Assembly: GCF_030272615.1 (NCBI RefSeq)
Contig: NC_081414.1
Span: 2,357,501-2,421,500 of the forward strand
Direction of reading: 5' to 3'
DNA from: Cryptomeria japonica
Taxonomy: Eukaryota > Streptophyta > Pinopsida > Cupressales > Cupressaceae
Length of the DNA stretch: 64,000 nucleotides
In this document: positions 46,367 through 57,929 of the stretch, in pieces
Numbering within the stretch: the first letter of the stretch is position 1
Layout of the letters: each line of letters starts with the position of its first letter
The notes under the pieces: model-generated
What the model was told of the DNA's origin: nothing
Database searches by the model: none
What the model saw: the letters and a program-made list of their open reading frames with translations, nothing else
Made by a program: the position numbers and the translations under genes

Positions 46367-49300
46367 TTAATTACCATTCGAGGGTGGTAACTGATCAAAA
46401 ATGGATTTGTACTTGGTCTGGGCTTCGGTGAGAGCGACAGAGAGTGCATTTTTTACACTGTCCATTAAAGAATTATGTGCTTGAATATCAGCCAATAATG
46501 ATATTAAGCCATCTAGAGTGCTTCCCTCTTGTGTAGTAGATAGGGAGGTGGCTCGGTTGATCTGTTCTTGGACGGATGAAAGATGAGGAAGGAATAATGT
46601 CTGTAGTGTCAATATATCCATCCTGATCTTGTGTTCTTCATTTCTTAAGTCCAATTGTTGAGCCATGAGCTGTTGTAGATTTGTATAAAAATTCTGAACT
46701 GAATTTGACTCTGTGGTCAACTTATTTGAGAGATCGGTGATCTCTTTCTCAATTGCCTCTGTTTTATTCTTAATGTCTTTAATGAATAAAGAAAATGTGC
46801 AGAGTTTCTGAAATAAATAAAGAATGTGCTTGAGTTGAGGAGTCAACTCAGCAATAAATTTGACAAGTTTAACTTTGCCAATAGCTATAGCTTTCTGTAC
46901 CTCTTCTGTCATTTTTGCAGTGAGCTCTTTGTCTTTTAGCTTGCTCAAATACTCTGATGCATCTACTCCAGATGTCTCTATTTTTGTTAGGAGTTCATCC
47001 AGTTGAATGTGGATGGCTACATCAGTGGATATTGTAGCTTCAGGCAGCATATCTATTAAGAGTGCTTTTACCTTCTGAAGTACTTTCTTTTTCTTTTGAA
47101 TGGCCATTTGCTTCTCTTGTTCGGCCTTTGCTTTGCATAGTTCACCAAAATCAATGATTGCTTGCCCCTTTAATTTTGATATATCTACATTGGGCAACAC
47201 TATCGGTTTTGACAAATCAACTTTAAAACTATGCTTTTTCATCTTCTTTTCTTTACCTTTCACCGATGGAACTAAGACAAGGGCTTGTGAGGCTTGATGA
47301 CCCTTGGTAGGTTGCTTGATAGAGGCAACACTTTGATTGGTTTCTTTAGCCTCTATAGAGTCCTTTGGTGTCTCGGTACTCGGTGTCTTAGTTTCAACAT
47401 TCTCAGTGTTAAAAGGTGCTTGAGATGTCTGTCCTTGAGTAGTACCTTCTCCTGTTGTAGACTTGTGACCTTTGGTGCCTTGCTCCATATCATGAGGGGT
47501 TTCGGTTGAGACAGGTTGCTTGACCGGTGGATAAGGCTGAACTTGTTCCAAGACTAATTCACTAGATACAAGTTTTGCATATGCATTGCCTTCTATCATT
47601 TCCTATTCTGATGCCTCTGTATCCATGACATCTTCATCTATTTGAATGGTGTCAGCAGGGTCTTTCGCAGTAACATCAGGATCTTGTTGGGTGACATCAA
47701 CAATTTCAACTGTAGCTTGCTCACTGACATCCTTGATTTTAAAGATTTCTTACCACTTTGCTTTTGTCTCATTTTCAACTTCAATGTATAGCCCATTCAT
47801 CAGTTTTAAGGCTCTCTGTTTGACAAGAAACTTTGAATTGTAAGTTGTCAGATGTTTCTTTATTTCAGCTACTGACATCTCAGGAAAGAGATGAACCAGA
47901 CTTCTCTCTCTGATCTGTTTCTCCGAGTCCATTGCATACTTCCACCTATTATCAATATGCAAGTAAAGTTCATTTGGAAGTGACTTAGCTAGTTCCAATG
48001 GAGCTAACCAGAATTTTAGAAGTGTGCAGATGACAACTTCTTCAATTTGTCTATTCTCATCATTATTCCTGGTTTCATACTTGACATATCTAAATGATCC
48101 AAATCCTCCATACTCTTTCAGATTAGCACAAAAGTTTTCAACACTATGTATATTTACCTTCTTTCTCTTAACAATTTGGAATTTGCTTGCATCCTCTAAT
48201 TCGGTATCACTAGACTCTTTTGCCAAAATGAGTCTTTGAGTAGATTTCTTGTATGTCTTTGCTACCTTGGGAGCAGTAACACTTTTTGTTTTCTTACTCG
48301 GTGAGGCTGTAGATGCTCTTGTGTTAGGTCGCTTTGTAGGTGGAGTCGGTGAGGCCTTTGATGTGTCCTGTTTCTTTCTCTTCAACACTTTTCCCTTAGG
48401 CAATTCAGTGCTTAGTGTTATTGCTGCCTCTTGGGCTTTAGATTCCTCTTCGGTAATGGCAATGGTGCCTTTGATAGGTGTAGAGGAAGAGTCTTCTCTG
48501 AATTTCTCTAACAATGCCTTTATCATTTTTGTTGCCTTTCTTGTAGCTTTGGGTACTACAATGCTCATCTTTACCTTTTCCTTTACTTCCTCATAGGTTC
48601 CATACCTTAGCTCAGTAGCATGCCTCAATAATGTGAGAAATGCTTCAATTTCTTGTTGTGTGATGTCAAAGTCAATCTCGTAACCCATTGGTGACAAAGA
48701 TTGAGTCCTTGATTCCACAAAATTCACATAACAGTAATCGGTGTCAACTTCAAAACATATATCATTTCTGTATTTCTCCACTAGCTGGGGTGGAATCCTA
48801 TATCTGTTATGCATTTTCTCCTGAAATTTATTGAAGTAGTCATCCATAATATTATTGAAATTATCACCTAACTTCTTGATGAAGTCATTTATCTGATGGG
48901 TGATTGGTTGGTGTAGTTCCCAAACAACTTTACCGACTAATGGAAAGAATTTTTCAAAATAGAAAAACATGCATACCAGTAATGATCCAAACTTTAGTGT
49001 ATTAGCCGAGTTGTTTTTCTTTGGCTTCCTGATGGTGTTCAGATTCTCAAACAGGTTCTTTAGCAACACCTCACATAGATCAATTTTCATTCCCTTTTTC
49101 ACAATTTTGTAGGCCAGGTCTACTACTGCATAGGGTACAATGTTTTCCCTTGCCAATTGGAAGAAACAGTAGCCCATTACTCTAATGGCAAATTTTAGTT
49201 CTTCATCTGTGACATTATTCAGTTTCAATCCTCTACAATCTGATTCCACTCCAGTTAAACTAATAAATTCCTTCTGTGATATCATCTTTTGGGCTCGGGC

Positions 49301-49741
49301 ATGATAATAAATGGGGTAACCGGTAATCAGATGAATGATCTCCTTTGTAATCTTAAATGGTTGTTCTTCTAGCCACATGAAATCATCATGAACTCTGCTC
49401 AGAACAAACTTAACCCACTGGGGTTTGAACACACGGGGATAGGTTAGGGCTTCAGTTAATCCCTTGATATTGATGTGTTCATACTTGCTATTCAATTTAC
49501 CATCTGTGCATAGTTCATCATAGGTATCTTTAATTTCAACATGATCGAGTTCTTCAACATGACATTGGGTGAAGAATCTCACATCTTCGACTAACAACAC
49601 TCTATCCGGGATGAGTGAAAAGGCGGTTTTGTCATCCGGTTCAGATGCAACTTTGGGAGTCAAAGAGTATTTTAGTGAGGGCTTCTCTACATTCTTGACA
49701 ACTATGGGATCTTGGATCTTGGGCACCATTGTAGATTTCAA
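46367..49741 (-). pseudogene. giant unknown ORF of the LTR element (1,124 codons, two stops)
   Basis: ATG 49741 opens a frame that runs to 46367 with no frameshift and two nonsense codons, TAA at 47752-47750 and TAG at 47602-47600. The first part (663 codons) has a folded-looking N-terminal region of about 440 residues with aromatic-rich segments (PQWVKFVLSRVHDDFMWLEE, IIHLITGYPIYYH, MGYCFFQLAREN). Then comes a strongly basic Lys/Pro/Ser/Thr tract at residues 449-499, possibly a nuclear or nucleic-acid-binding region, and a second globular part ending in NRWKY and KHLTTYNSKFLVKQR. After an acidic linker the last 410 codons are Thr/Gln/Glu-rich with long predicted helices, probably coiled coil. 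No transmembrane segment, so not Env-like; no protease, integrase or RT motif. I do not recognise the family. It occupies the place of pol. Confidence 0.75.
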
Positions 49742-50284
49742 ATAAAAGCTAACAAGGAATCCTTAGGGTTTCAGGATTTTCAAATGACTGACGCTTTATA
49801 CTTAGCAGATAATGTCAACTAGATAAGATTGGTAAACCAGCATAACAATGCATTGAGATTGATGTAAATACCTTGAATTTGCTTTGTAGGAGGTTTGATC
49901 GCCTTGGATTTGCTTTGCTCTGCTCTCTCGAAAACTTGGTAAGTGTAAATGACCGCGAAAATTCTTTTAAGTACACCATATGCCTTATCGGGCTATGTGC
50001 GGGTTAGGTCAAAAACATTAAATACACTCGGTTCATCTTTAACCAATTTACTCTCCTTTTTCCATTTTAACCGAGTAACCAAACTTCCTTCATTTGCCGA
50101 CTAGACAAGTTTCCTGTATTCACCGACTTGACAGTTTTCCTGTATAGTGCTTCAAAAGACTTTGATATAATTTCAAACTTACTATTACATCTTAATTATG
50201 CAGATTTGAATTAAGTACATGATAAAATAGGAGCTGTTAAGATTTTAACCTTGAGAGAATGTAGTCCCTTCATACCTTTATTGA

Positions 50285-51636
50285 TTAATTTGGAATAGGT
50301 GCACCTAACTCGGTAGGTAAGGTGCTTTCTTCATTTGACGCAATTTCCTTTTTTTTCCAAATCATCTTTAATTTGTCTTTTATTTCTTCAGTGTCTTTTC
50401 TAGGTTGATCTCTGCAATCTCTAGCTAAGTGTCCAACTTTGTGACAATGAAAACATGCCATACCAGGATTTCTCCATGATCTTCGGTTGTTCATTCCAAA
50501 CCTTATAAAACAGTTGGCACTTATATGTCCATATCTTCCACAACATTCACACCATATCCTTGAATTGTAATCCCATGGTACTACAGAGTATTGTCGGTAA
50601 GGATTTGTGTGAGTTTGGTAACCTCTAGCATTTGCTCGGTGTGCATACCACATATAGTTCTTTTGCTTAAACCAACACTTCTCGGTACTATGTCCATATC
50701 TATTGTAGTTTCTACAAAACCCTTTGAATTTTGCCTTCTGATAATTGTTAACAGACTTTGTCCTACATTGATTAGATGTGTGACCATATTTATTGCAATT
50801 GTAACAATAACCATTGGACTTAGTGACATTCGGTTGCTTACCTTTTCTGATTTGGCACATGTTGGCAGTGTGACCTTGATTTCCACAGTAGTTGCAAATA
50901 GGCTTCTTTCTTTTGATGTTATTCTTGTTTCCAGCTTGCTTTGATGATTCTCCTCTCTCGGTAGTATGAATTCCCTTCTTGGTAGAGTCTTTTCCTTTGT
51001 AACCGAGTCCTACATCCTTGTTGGGTCTTCTTGTATTCAGTTGCTCATCCAACATCTTTGATGCTTCATAACTCTTCTTCAGCATATCTTTGGATTTCTT
51101 CTCTGTTTCAAGTTCATCGGTCAACCTTGATACTTCAAGTTTCAATGCTTGATTCTCATCATTTTTCAGAATTGCTTCATGATGTGCATAACCTAGTTGA
51201 TCTGATAGGTTTTGTTGAATTCTAGTCAACCTTGTGATTTCATCATTCTTATCAGATACTAAGACTTCAATTTGTTGTTTCTCTCTTTCTAGATCTCTTA
51301 CTTTATCCTCGGTTGTCCTCAATGCATCAAGATTTTCAGTCATCTGTGTGCTGAAATGTTCATTTCTCTTTTCATTGCTTTCAGTTGATCAGCCAGCGCT
51401 TTGTTCTTTTCTTTCAATACTCCAATCATTTCTTCAGTTTCTTCAGATATATTGTTCTCAGATGATGTCTCAATTTGTTCCACTAACTCTTGAGAGTCCT
51501 GCAAATCATTAGATAATCTTCTTCTTACTTTCAGAGATTTTTTCATTTGTCTTTGCATGTCTGCAATTACTTGATTAGCATGATCCAGTTCTTCTTGCAG
51601 ATATACAATCCTCTGAGATTGTTTATAGCCTTCCAT
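50285..51636 (-). pseudogene. Gag-like protein: coiled coil plus five zinc knuckles, one frameshift
   Basis: Start chosen at ATG 51636, 49 nt after the primer-binding site, as in the Copia elements nearby. The first 99 codons (51636-51340) are coiled-coil. The frame then shifts by one base at about 51342, where the two frames overlap in ATGA, and continues for 352 codons. The second frame starts with about 95 residues of coiled coil and a basic linker. Five CCHC-type knuckles follow: CNYCGNQGHTANMC (residue 150), CYNCNKYGHTSNQC (180), CRNYNRYGHSTEKC (210, second Cys replaced by Tyr), CECCGRYGHISANC (265) and CFHCHKVGHLARDC (297). Between knuckles 3 and 4 lies MWYAHRANARGY. The usual UBN2 Gag core is not seen. 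Likely role: packaging of the element's RNA. Confidence 0.85.
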
Positions 51637-51684
51637 TGATAAGATCTTTCTCTTTAGGCAGTTAAACCCTTTTCCAAGATTCAA

Positions 51685-51696
51685 GCTCTGATACCA
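51685..51696 (-). promoter_or_regulatory. primer-binding site of the pol-less element (tRNA-Met)
   Basis: The minus strand reads TGGTATCAGAGC two bases from the LTR end at 51699. It proves that the right LTR is the 5' LTR and the element reads leftwards. Confidence 0.92.
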
Positions 51697-51698
51697 AT

Positions 51699-52829
51699 TG
51701 TTAGGCCCACTATGGAAAGCTAATGTACTGAGAGGGGAGGGGTGGATCAGTACTCCAAAACTTTTCTTCAATAATAACTTTACTGTTATGCGTAAACCGA
51801 ATGGTGCAGTAACATAATATAAAGCTAAAACAAATAGATAACAATCATACATGATTCACTCCATAACACATATATTTTGGTTATGCAGAAACTCTTGGTT
51901 AGAGAGAAAAACTGCAGTGGGGATGACACCCACAACTTCACTACTGCAATAATAAAGAGTGCTCGGTTAGAGCTACATGTTTAGCTATTTCTGATAGCTT
52001 ACCCTGTTAGGAGTAACAAGATCTATTAGATCTACCTTGCTAAAGGATTTCACAACACTTCATCTAAATGCTACACCTGGTTAGAGGCTTTACAATTTAT
52101 AGACTTGATTAGAGTCTTTTACCCTGTTAAAGGTTTCTCTTGCAACTTCAAAATATTACAATAAAATCATTACAAATATCTGCAACTTTACATCTGGAAT
52201 GTTATAGCAGATTCTATGTGCTCAGAATAAGTTACCTTGCTTATAGCATACCTTGGTAACCTATATAGTAACTCGGTAAACCCTTCTGTTTACTCTGTTC
52301 TTCAACTGTTCTCTAAAAACCTTCTCGATGACCTCCGTGTCTCTGTAACAGTCTTCTTACACACATGCACACACCCACTTTTTAATTCTGTATAAATAGA
52401 TCTCTTATAACAGTGATCCATTCATTGCTTCGATCTTACAAATATGATTTATCGAATGAATAACCATGCAAGATATTTCATTGGTTAGATGACCTCAAAT
52501 TCATACACAATCTTTAAGTGCATTTTCCAATGTGATAACGGTTAGATGTGCCTCGATTTTGTAAGACGTTTTCATATGTATGTCCAGGTTCAATGAATCT
52601 GGTAACATGTTTAACTCGGTGTATATCAACTCGGTGTGTCATCTTTGCTGCTCGGTAGACATGAAATGATACTCGGTAGACAACTCAGTGTATACTATGT
52701 TTTGAGACTACTTTCTTCTATAACCAACTAGACTGTGCATACCAACTGAATATCTCGGTAGAGATAACCGACTAGAGTATATAATATGACTTTGACATGA
52801 AACTAATGGCAACTTGATAAGTAGTAACA
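51699..52829 (-). repeat. 5' LTR (minus orientation) of the pol-less element
   Basis: Paired with 44907-46033; TATA-type motif ATTTATA on the plus strand at 52095-52101 gives TATAAAT in element orientation. Confidence 0.92.
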
Positions 52830-53040
52830 TATATATATTTCTTCAGGTTTCTCCCTTCCTCCCTCTCTCCCTCTCTAATTCTCCATCCTTGTATAATTAC
52901 CCACCTCTCTATCCCCCTCTATCTATGTCACTGCTCTCTCTCTCCCTATCCAGCTATCTTACCTCTCTCCCCCCTATAGCTATCAAATCATCCCCCCTTA
53001 TCCCTCTCCCTTTATAAACTCCTTCCATGTAGGGAGAGAG
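52830..53040. repeat. CT-rich block continuing after the LTR element
   Basis: After TATATATATTTC the sequence is CT-rich again and resembles 41200-41260 (ATTACCCACCTCTCTATCCCCCTCTAT). It is the other side of the insertion site of the 44907-52829 element, and it ends where the truncated Copia begins. Confidence 0.8.
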
Positions 53041-53119
53041 AACAAAAAGAAAGAGAGGGCTACATTGAGGGAGAGGTATACATGGAATGAGAGACCTAGA
53101 GAGGGAAGAGGTACACAAG

Positions 53120-56100
53120 GAAGAGTTTTAGAAGACCAAGATATGCTACTACAAGGAGGCCAACATGGAACTATTCCTTCAACAATAACTGGTATGCTCA
53201 TCAATTTCATGGTTATTGCTATAAATGTAATGCATATGGACATAGAATCTCAAACTGTATAATTATGCTTAAGCCTACTCCAAGTTATGAAAATAAGAAT
53301 CCCTTTGTTGTCATAAGAGATGTTAATGTTATATGCTATCACTGTAATGAATTTGGCCATAAGAGTTATGAGTGCAGGAGAAAAACATTTCAATCCACTG
53401 GTAGCCCCTCTACTTCATCATTCAACAAGAATGTAATATGCTACTATGTCAAAATTATGGTCACATAGAAAAGCATTGCAAACTAAGAACCACTGAACAT
53501 AGGAAGAAATCAACCATGGAACCAAAAACCAATTCTGATAAGAACATTGCAGTAGATTTGAAGAATGAAACCAAGCAAGTGTGGTAGAGAAGAAAAAGGA
53601 GAAATATGAATCAAGTCTAATTGTCCAAACAACGTTGAATTTAGAGAGAAAGAACCTTTGGGTTGTTAATAGTGGGTGCTCCAACCACATGACTAGAGAC
53701 AAGAAAAAATTTATAAATTTTGAGGATTGGAATGGAGGTTCAGTCAGATTTGGTGACAATTCTTCAATCAAGATAAAAGGCAAAGGAACATTAAGCGTTG
53801 ATGGTAAGTTGAAAGCACACAACGTGTACTATGTTGAAGGATTAAAACACAACCTACTTAGTGTAAGTAAGATGTGTGACAAAAGCTACAAGTTTACATT
53901 TGACTCCAAGGGATGTGAAATCAAAAAAGAAAGCAATGGTAAACTATTTGCAAAATGTAAGAGAACTAATGGTAATGTGTACAACTTGAAGGAATGCTAT
54001 GAGTTACACTGCATGATGGGGAAAGTGGATGAGAGCTAGATATGGCGCAGAAGATTAGTCCATATAAATTTTGACAATCTAGTTAAAGTGAGCTCAAGGG
54101 GATATGTGAGACATATACCTAAGATTACTAAACCAACAAACACTATTTGGGATGAATGTCAAAAGGGCAAGCAAACTGAAGTAAGTTTCAAGACAAAGGA
54201 ATATTAAACCACAAGGCCCTTGGAGTTGGTACATATAGATTTATGTAGACCTATTAGGATGAGAGCTCTAAATGGTGAAAAGTATTTCATGCTACTCAAA
54301 GATGACTATTCAAGGATGACATGGGTTACCTTCCTGCAGGATAAGTCACAAGCATTTGAAAGGTTCAAGATTTCCAAAAAGATGGTTGAGAAAGAAAGTG
54401 GATATAAGCTGAAATGTTTGAGATCAGACCGAGGAGGTGAGTTTACATCCAATAAGTTTGAAGATTACTGTGAGCTACATGGAATTAAGAGACAATACTC
54501 TATTGCTAGAACACCCCAACAAAATGGGGTTGTGGAAAGAAAGAATATGATAGTCAAAGAAATGGCAAGAACAATGTTGAATGAGTCAAATCTGCCTGAT
54601 GTATATTGGAAGGAGACGGTCCACACAGTTGTCTACACACTTAACAGGGTACAACTGAGAGTGAACAACAAACTGACACCATATGAACTATGGTATGACA
54701 AGAAACCCTCTTTCAAATTCTTCAAAGTTTTTAGAAGTAAATGTTTTATCAGAAGAGATGAGGATGGATTAGGAAGCTTGGATGCAAGGTGTGATGAAGG
54801 CATATTTTTAGGCTACTCAACTCACAACAAGGCATACAAATGTTTCAACAAACGCCTTCAGAAAGTTGTTGAAAGTATAAATATAAGAGTTGATGAAGAA
54901 TTGTATAAGGGAAATCAAATGCGGTAAATCAGATTGAGGAGCCATGTGATGAAGATGAAGAGCAATCTAAAAGTGAAGAAGAAGTTACTAAGAAGCTCCC
55001 AAACAGATATGTGCAAAAAAACCATCCCGAAGATTAGATCATAGGCAACAAGAATGAAGGTGTACAAATGAGGAGAAGAAATGCAAGGAACAATAAACAA
55101 GTCAATTTTTGTCTCATGACTGAAATGGAACCAAGGAACTTCAATGAAGCCAACAAGAGTGAGAAATGGGTGAAGGCAATGGAGGAAGAATTGTAACAGA
55201 TTGAAAAGAACAAAACTTGAGATTTAGTACCAAGGCCAGTTGTTAAGAATATCATAGGCACACAGTAGGTCTACAAGAATAAAGTGAATGAAGATGACAA
55301 GGTGATAAGGAACAAGGCCAGGATTGTATGCAAAGGATACTCACAAGTAGAGGGCATAGATTTTGAAGAGACATTTGCCCCTATTGCTAGAATTGAGGCT
55401 ATTAGAATGGTTTTGGCATTTTCAACATACAAAGGTTATAAAGTATATCAAACAGATGTAAAATCTGCATTCCTAAATGGCAATCTTGAAGAAGAGGTAT
55501 ACATTGAGCAGCTCGAAGGATTTCAATTGCATGAGAATGAAGACTTTGTATGTAGACTAAGGAAGGCATTGTATGGTTTGAAGCAAGAACCTAGAGCATG
55601 GTACTCTAGGCTAGACAAATATCTACATCAACAAGGCTTCAAAAAGAGATGTGTTGATAGCAACTTATATATTAAAACATATGGTAATCTCATGATCATA
55701 GTTTTTGTGTATGTTGATGACATTTTCTTGGCGTGAAATAAGGATGTCTTGTGTAAAATATTTGCTGATAAAATGCAATCAGTGTTTGAAATGTCATTAT
55801 TAGGAGAGTTGTCTTACTTCCTTGGACTACAAATATCACAACTGAATACAAGTATATTTATCTCCCAAACTAAGTATGCAAAAGACATGTTGAAGAAGTT
55901 CCAAATGGAAGATTGCAAGTCAGTTAGTACACCCATGGTGACTGGATGCAAATTAAGAAAAAATGATGAGTCGCCTAATGTAGATCAATGATTGGAAGCT
56001 TGTTGTACCTAACTACCTCTAGGCCTAACATAGTACAAGCAGTGTGTATGGTGGCTAGATTTCAAGCTGCCCCAAAGCAATATCATGTGGATGTTGTGAG

Positions 56101-56639
56101 AAGAATCTTTAGGTATCTACAAGGTACATTTGATTATGGTTTGTGGTATCCAAAGAATGACGAATTCACTTTGCAAGACTACATAGATGCAGATTGGGCA
56201 GGTTGTGTGGATGATAGGAAGAGCACTAGTGGTGGATCTTTCTTCCTTGGTGATAGATTGGTCTCATGGCACAACAAGAAACAAGAATCCATTTCTTTAT
56301 CTATTGTTGAGGCTGAATACATAGCTGCAACTATATATTGTTCACAAGTTATTTGGATTAAACAGACACTCAAGGACATCTAGGTAGAGTATGCTGATCC
56401 AATCTCCATAAAATGTAACAATTCAAGTGCAATCAACATCTCCAAGAACCCTGCCATGCACTCAAGAACCAAACATATAGCAATTAAGTGCCATTTCTTG
56501 AGAGAGAAGATAGTTGGAAAAAAAAGTTAAGGTTGAATATGTGAGTACTAGTGAGCAAGTGGCTAATATTTTCATAAAACCCCTGCCTAAGGACACTTTT
56601 GAGTATTTGAGACTAAATTTGGGAGTTGTCCCTCCTTGA
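53120..56639 (+). pseudogene. 5'-truncated Copia polyprotein, decayed
   Basis: Begins in late Gag, without 5' LTR, primer-binding site or Gag core. It has a WYAHQFHGY segment and three CCHC knuckles: CYKCNAYGHRISNC (53218), CYHCNEFGHKSYEC (53334) and a third near 53437 with a one-base deletion. Protease: catalytic triplet NSG instead of DSG (VVNSGCSNHM). Integrase: CHHC finger damaged (first Cys is Trp in IWDECQKGK), core with VHIDLC, SDRGGEF and TPQQNGVVERKN. RT: VCKGYSQVEGIDF to VFVYVDDIFL with YVDD intact. RNase H: DADWAGCVDDRKS, ending ANIFIKPLPKD. Stops include TAG 54037, TAA near 54206 and TAG 56381. Frame changes occur near 54930-55280, 55985 and 56520. A different family from the Copia at 23.1-29.8 kb, and older. 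Confidence 0.88.
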
Positions 56640-57929
56640 TTTTGGTTCTTAGGGGGAGGTAATAATTTCTAAATAGGGTTAGAAAAGTGCTAAAAGATGT
56701 TGCAGATGCATAGGCACATTAGAGGTGTATGCAATCATATGTACAGTTGTCATAGGGGGAGTGTGTCCAGCTGAGAAAAGGCACGACTTTAACAGTCCCT
56801 TTGCCATTGTTGTGAAAGGGGGAGTAGAGGCACGAGGTTGACATCAATGCCATAGGGGTGGATTTTTGGCTTCAATTTGTCATTGATGTCAACATGTACA
56901 GATGAGTTGTAGAGCCAATTTGGTTATGCTTGTAATAAGGCATTTCGATGTAATAAGGCATTTCGATGTAAGTCTAATATCTTACTGAAAGGTAGACTTA
57001 CATCGAAATGCCTTATTACTAAGGTGCAGAGTTAAGGTTGAATATGTGAGTACTAGTGAGCAAGTGGCTAATATTTTCACAAAACCCCTGCCTAAGGACA
57101 CTTTTGAGTATTTGAGACTAAATTTGGGAGTTGTCCCTCCTTGATTTTGGTTCTTAGGGGGAGGTAATCATTTCTAAACAGAGTTAGCAAAGTGCTAAAA
57201 GATGTTGCAGATGCATAGGCACATCAGAGGTGTATGCAATCATATGTATAGTTGTCATAGGGGGAGTGTGTCCAGCTGAGAAAAGGCATGACTTTAACAG
57301 TCCCTTTGCCATTGTTGTGAAAGGGGGAGTAGAGGCACGAGGTTGACATCAATGCCATAGGGGTGGATTTTTGGCTTCGATTTGTCATTGATGTCAACAT
57401 GTACAGATGAGTTGCAGAGCCAATTTGGTTATGTTTGTAATAAGGCATTTCGATGTAATAAGGCATTTTGATGTAAGTCTAATATCTTACTGAAAGGTAG
57501 ACTTACATCGAAATGCCTTATTACTAAGGTGCAGAGTTAAGGTTGAATATGTGAGTACTAGTGAGCAAGTGGCTAATATTTTCACAAAACCCCTGCCTAA
57601 GGACACTTTTGAGTATTTGAGACTAAATTTGGGAGTTTTCCCTCCTTGATTTTGGTTCTTAGGGGGAGGTAATCATTTCTAAACAGGGTTAGCAAAGTGC
57701 TAAAAGATGTTGCAGATGCATAGGCACATCAGAGGTGTATGCAATCATATGTACAGTTGTCATAGGGGGAGTGTGTCCAGCTGAGAAAAGGCACGACTTT
57801 AACAGTCCCTTTGCCATTGTTGTGAAAGGGGGAGTAGAGGCACGAGGTTGACATCAATGCCATAGGGGTGGATTTTTGGCTTCGATTTGTCATTGATGTC
57901 AACATGTACAGATGAGTTGCAGAGCCAAT
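56525..57929 (+). repeat. 505-bp tandem repeat, 2.8 copies, of the Copia 3' end
   Basis: The block starting AAGGTTGAATATGTGAG at 56529 recurs at 57034 and 57539, exactly 505 bp apart each time. Each unit holds the last 36 codons of the polyprotein (VEYVSTSEQVANIF to the stop), three GGGGGAG-type purine tracts and the probable start of the 3' LTR (TGGATTTTTGG near 56859; compare TTTGTCATTGATGTCAACA shared with the other Copia LTR). The first two copies end with a hairpin. The third copy stops at 57929. Copies are nearly identical, so the amplification is much younger than the element. Confidence 0.93.
56950..57019. repeat. 27-bp-arm perfect hairpin in the tandem unit
   Basis: 56950-56976 is the exact reverse complement of 56993-57019 with a 16-nt loop. 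An extra direct copy of the first 17 bp of the arm (AATAAGGCATTTCGATG) lies just upstream at 56934. The hairpin recurs in unit 2 at 57455-57524 with one mismatch. It marks the junction between tandem units. Confidence 0.92.

Noticed and set aside
46367-49741. Unknown ORF as an Env-like gene
   Set aside because: No signal peptide or transmembrane segment is visible, and the usual pol gene that would precede env is absent.
51340-51852. 170-codon ORF starting inside the LTR
   Set aside because: Its first part reads through the LTR and primer-binding site; the Gag start is better placed at 51636.
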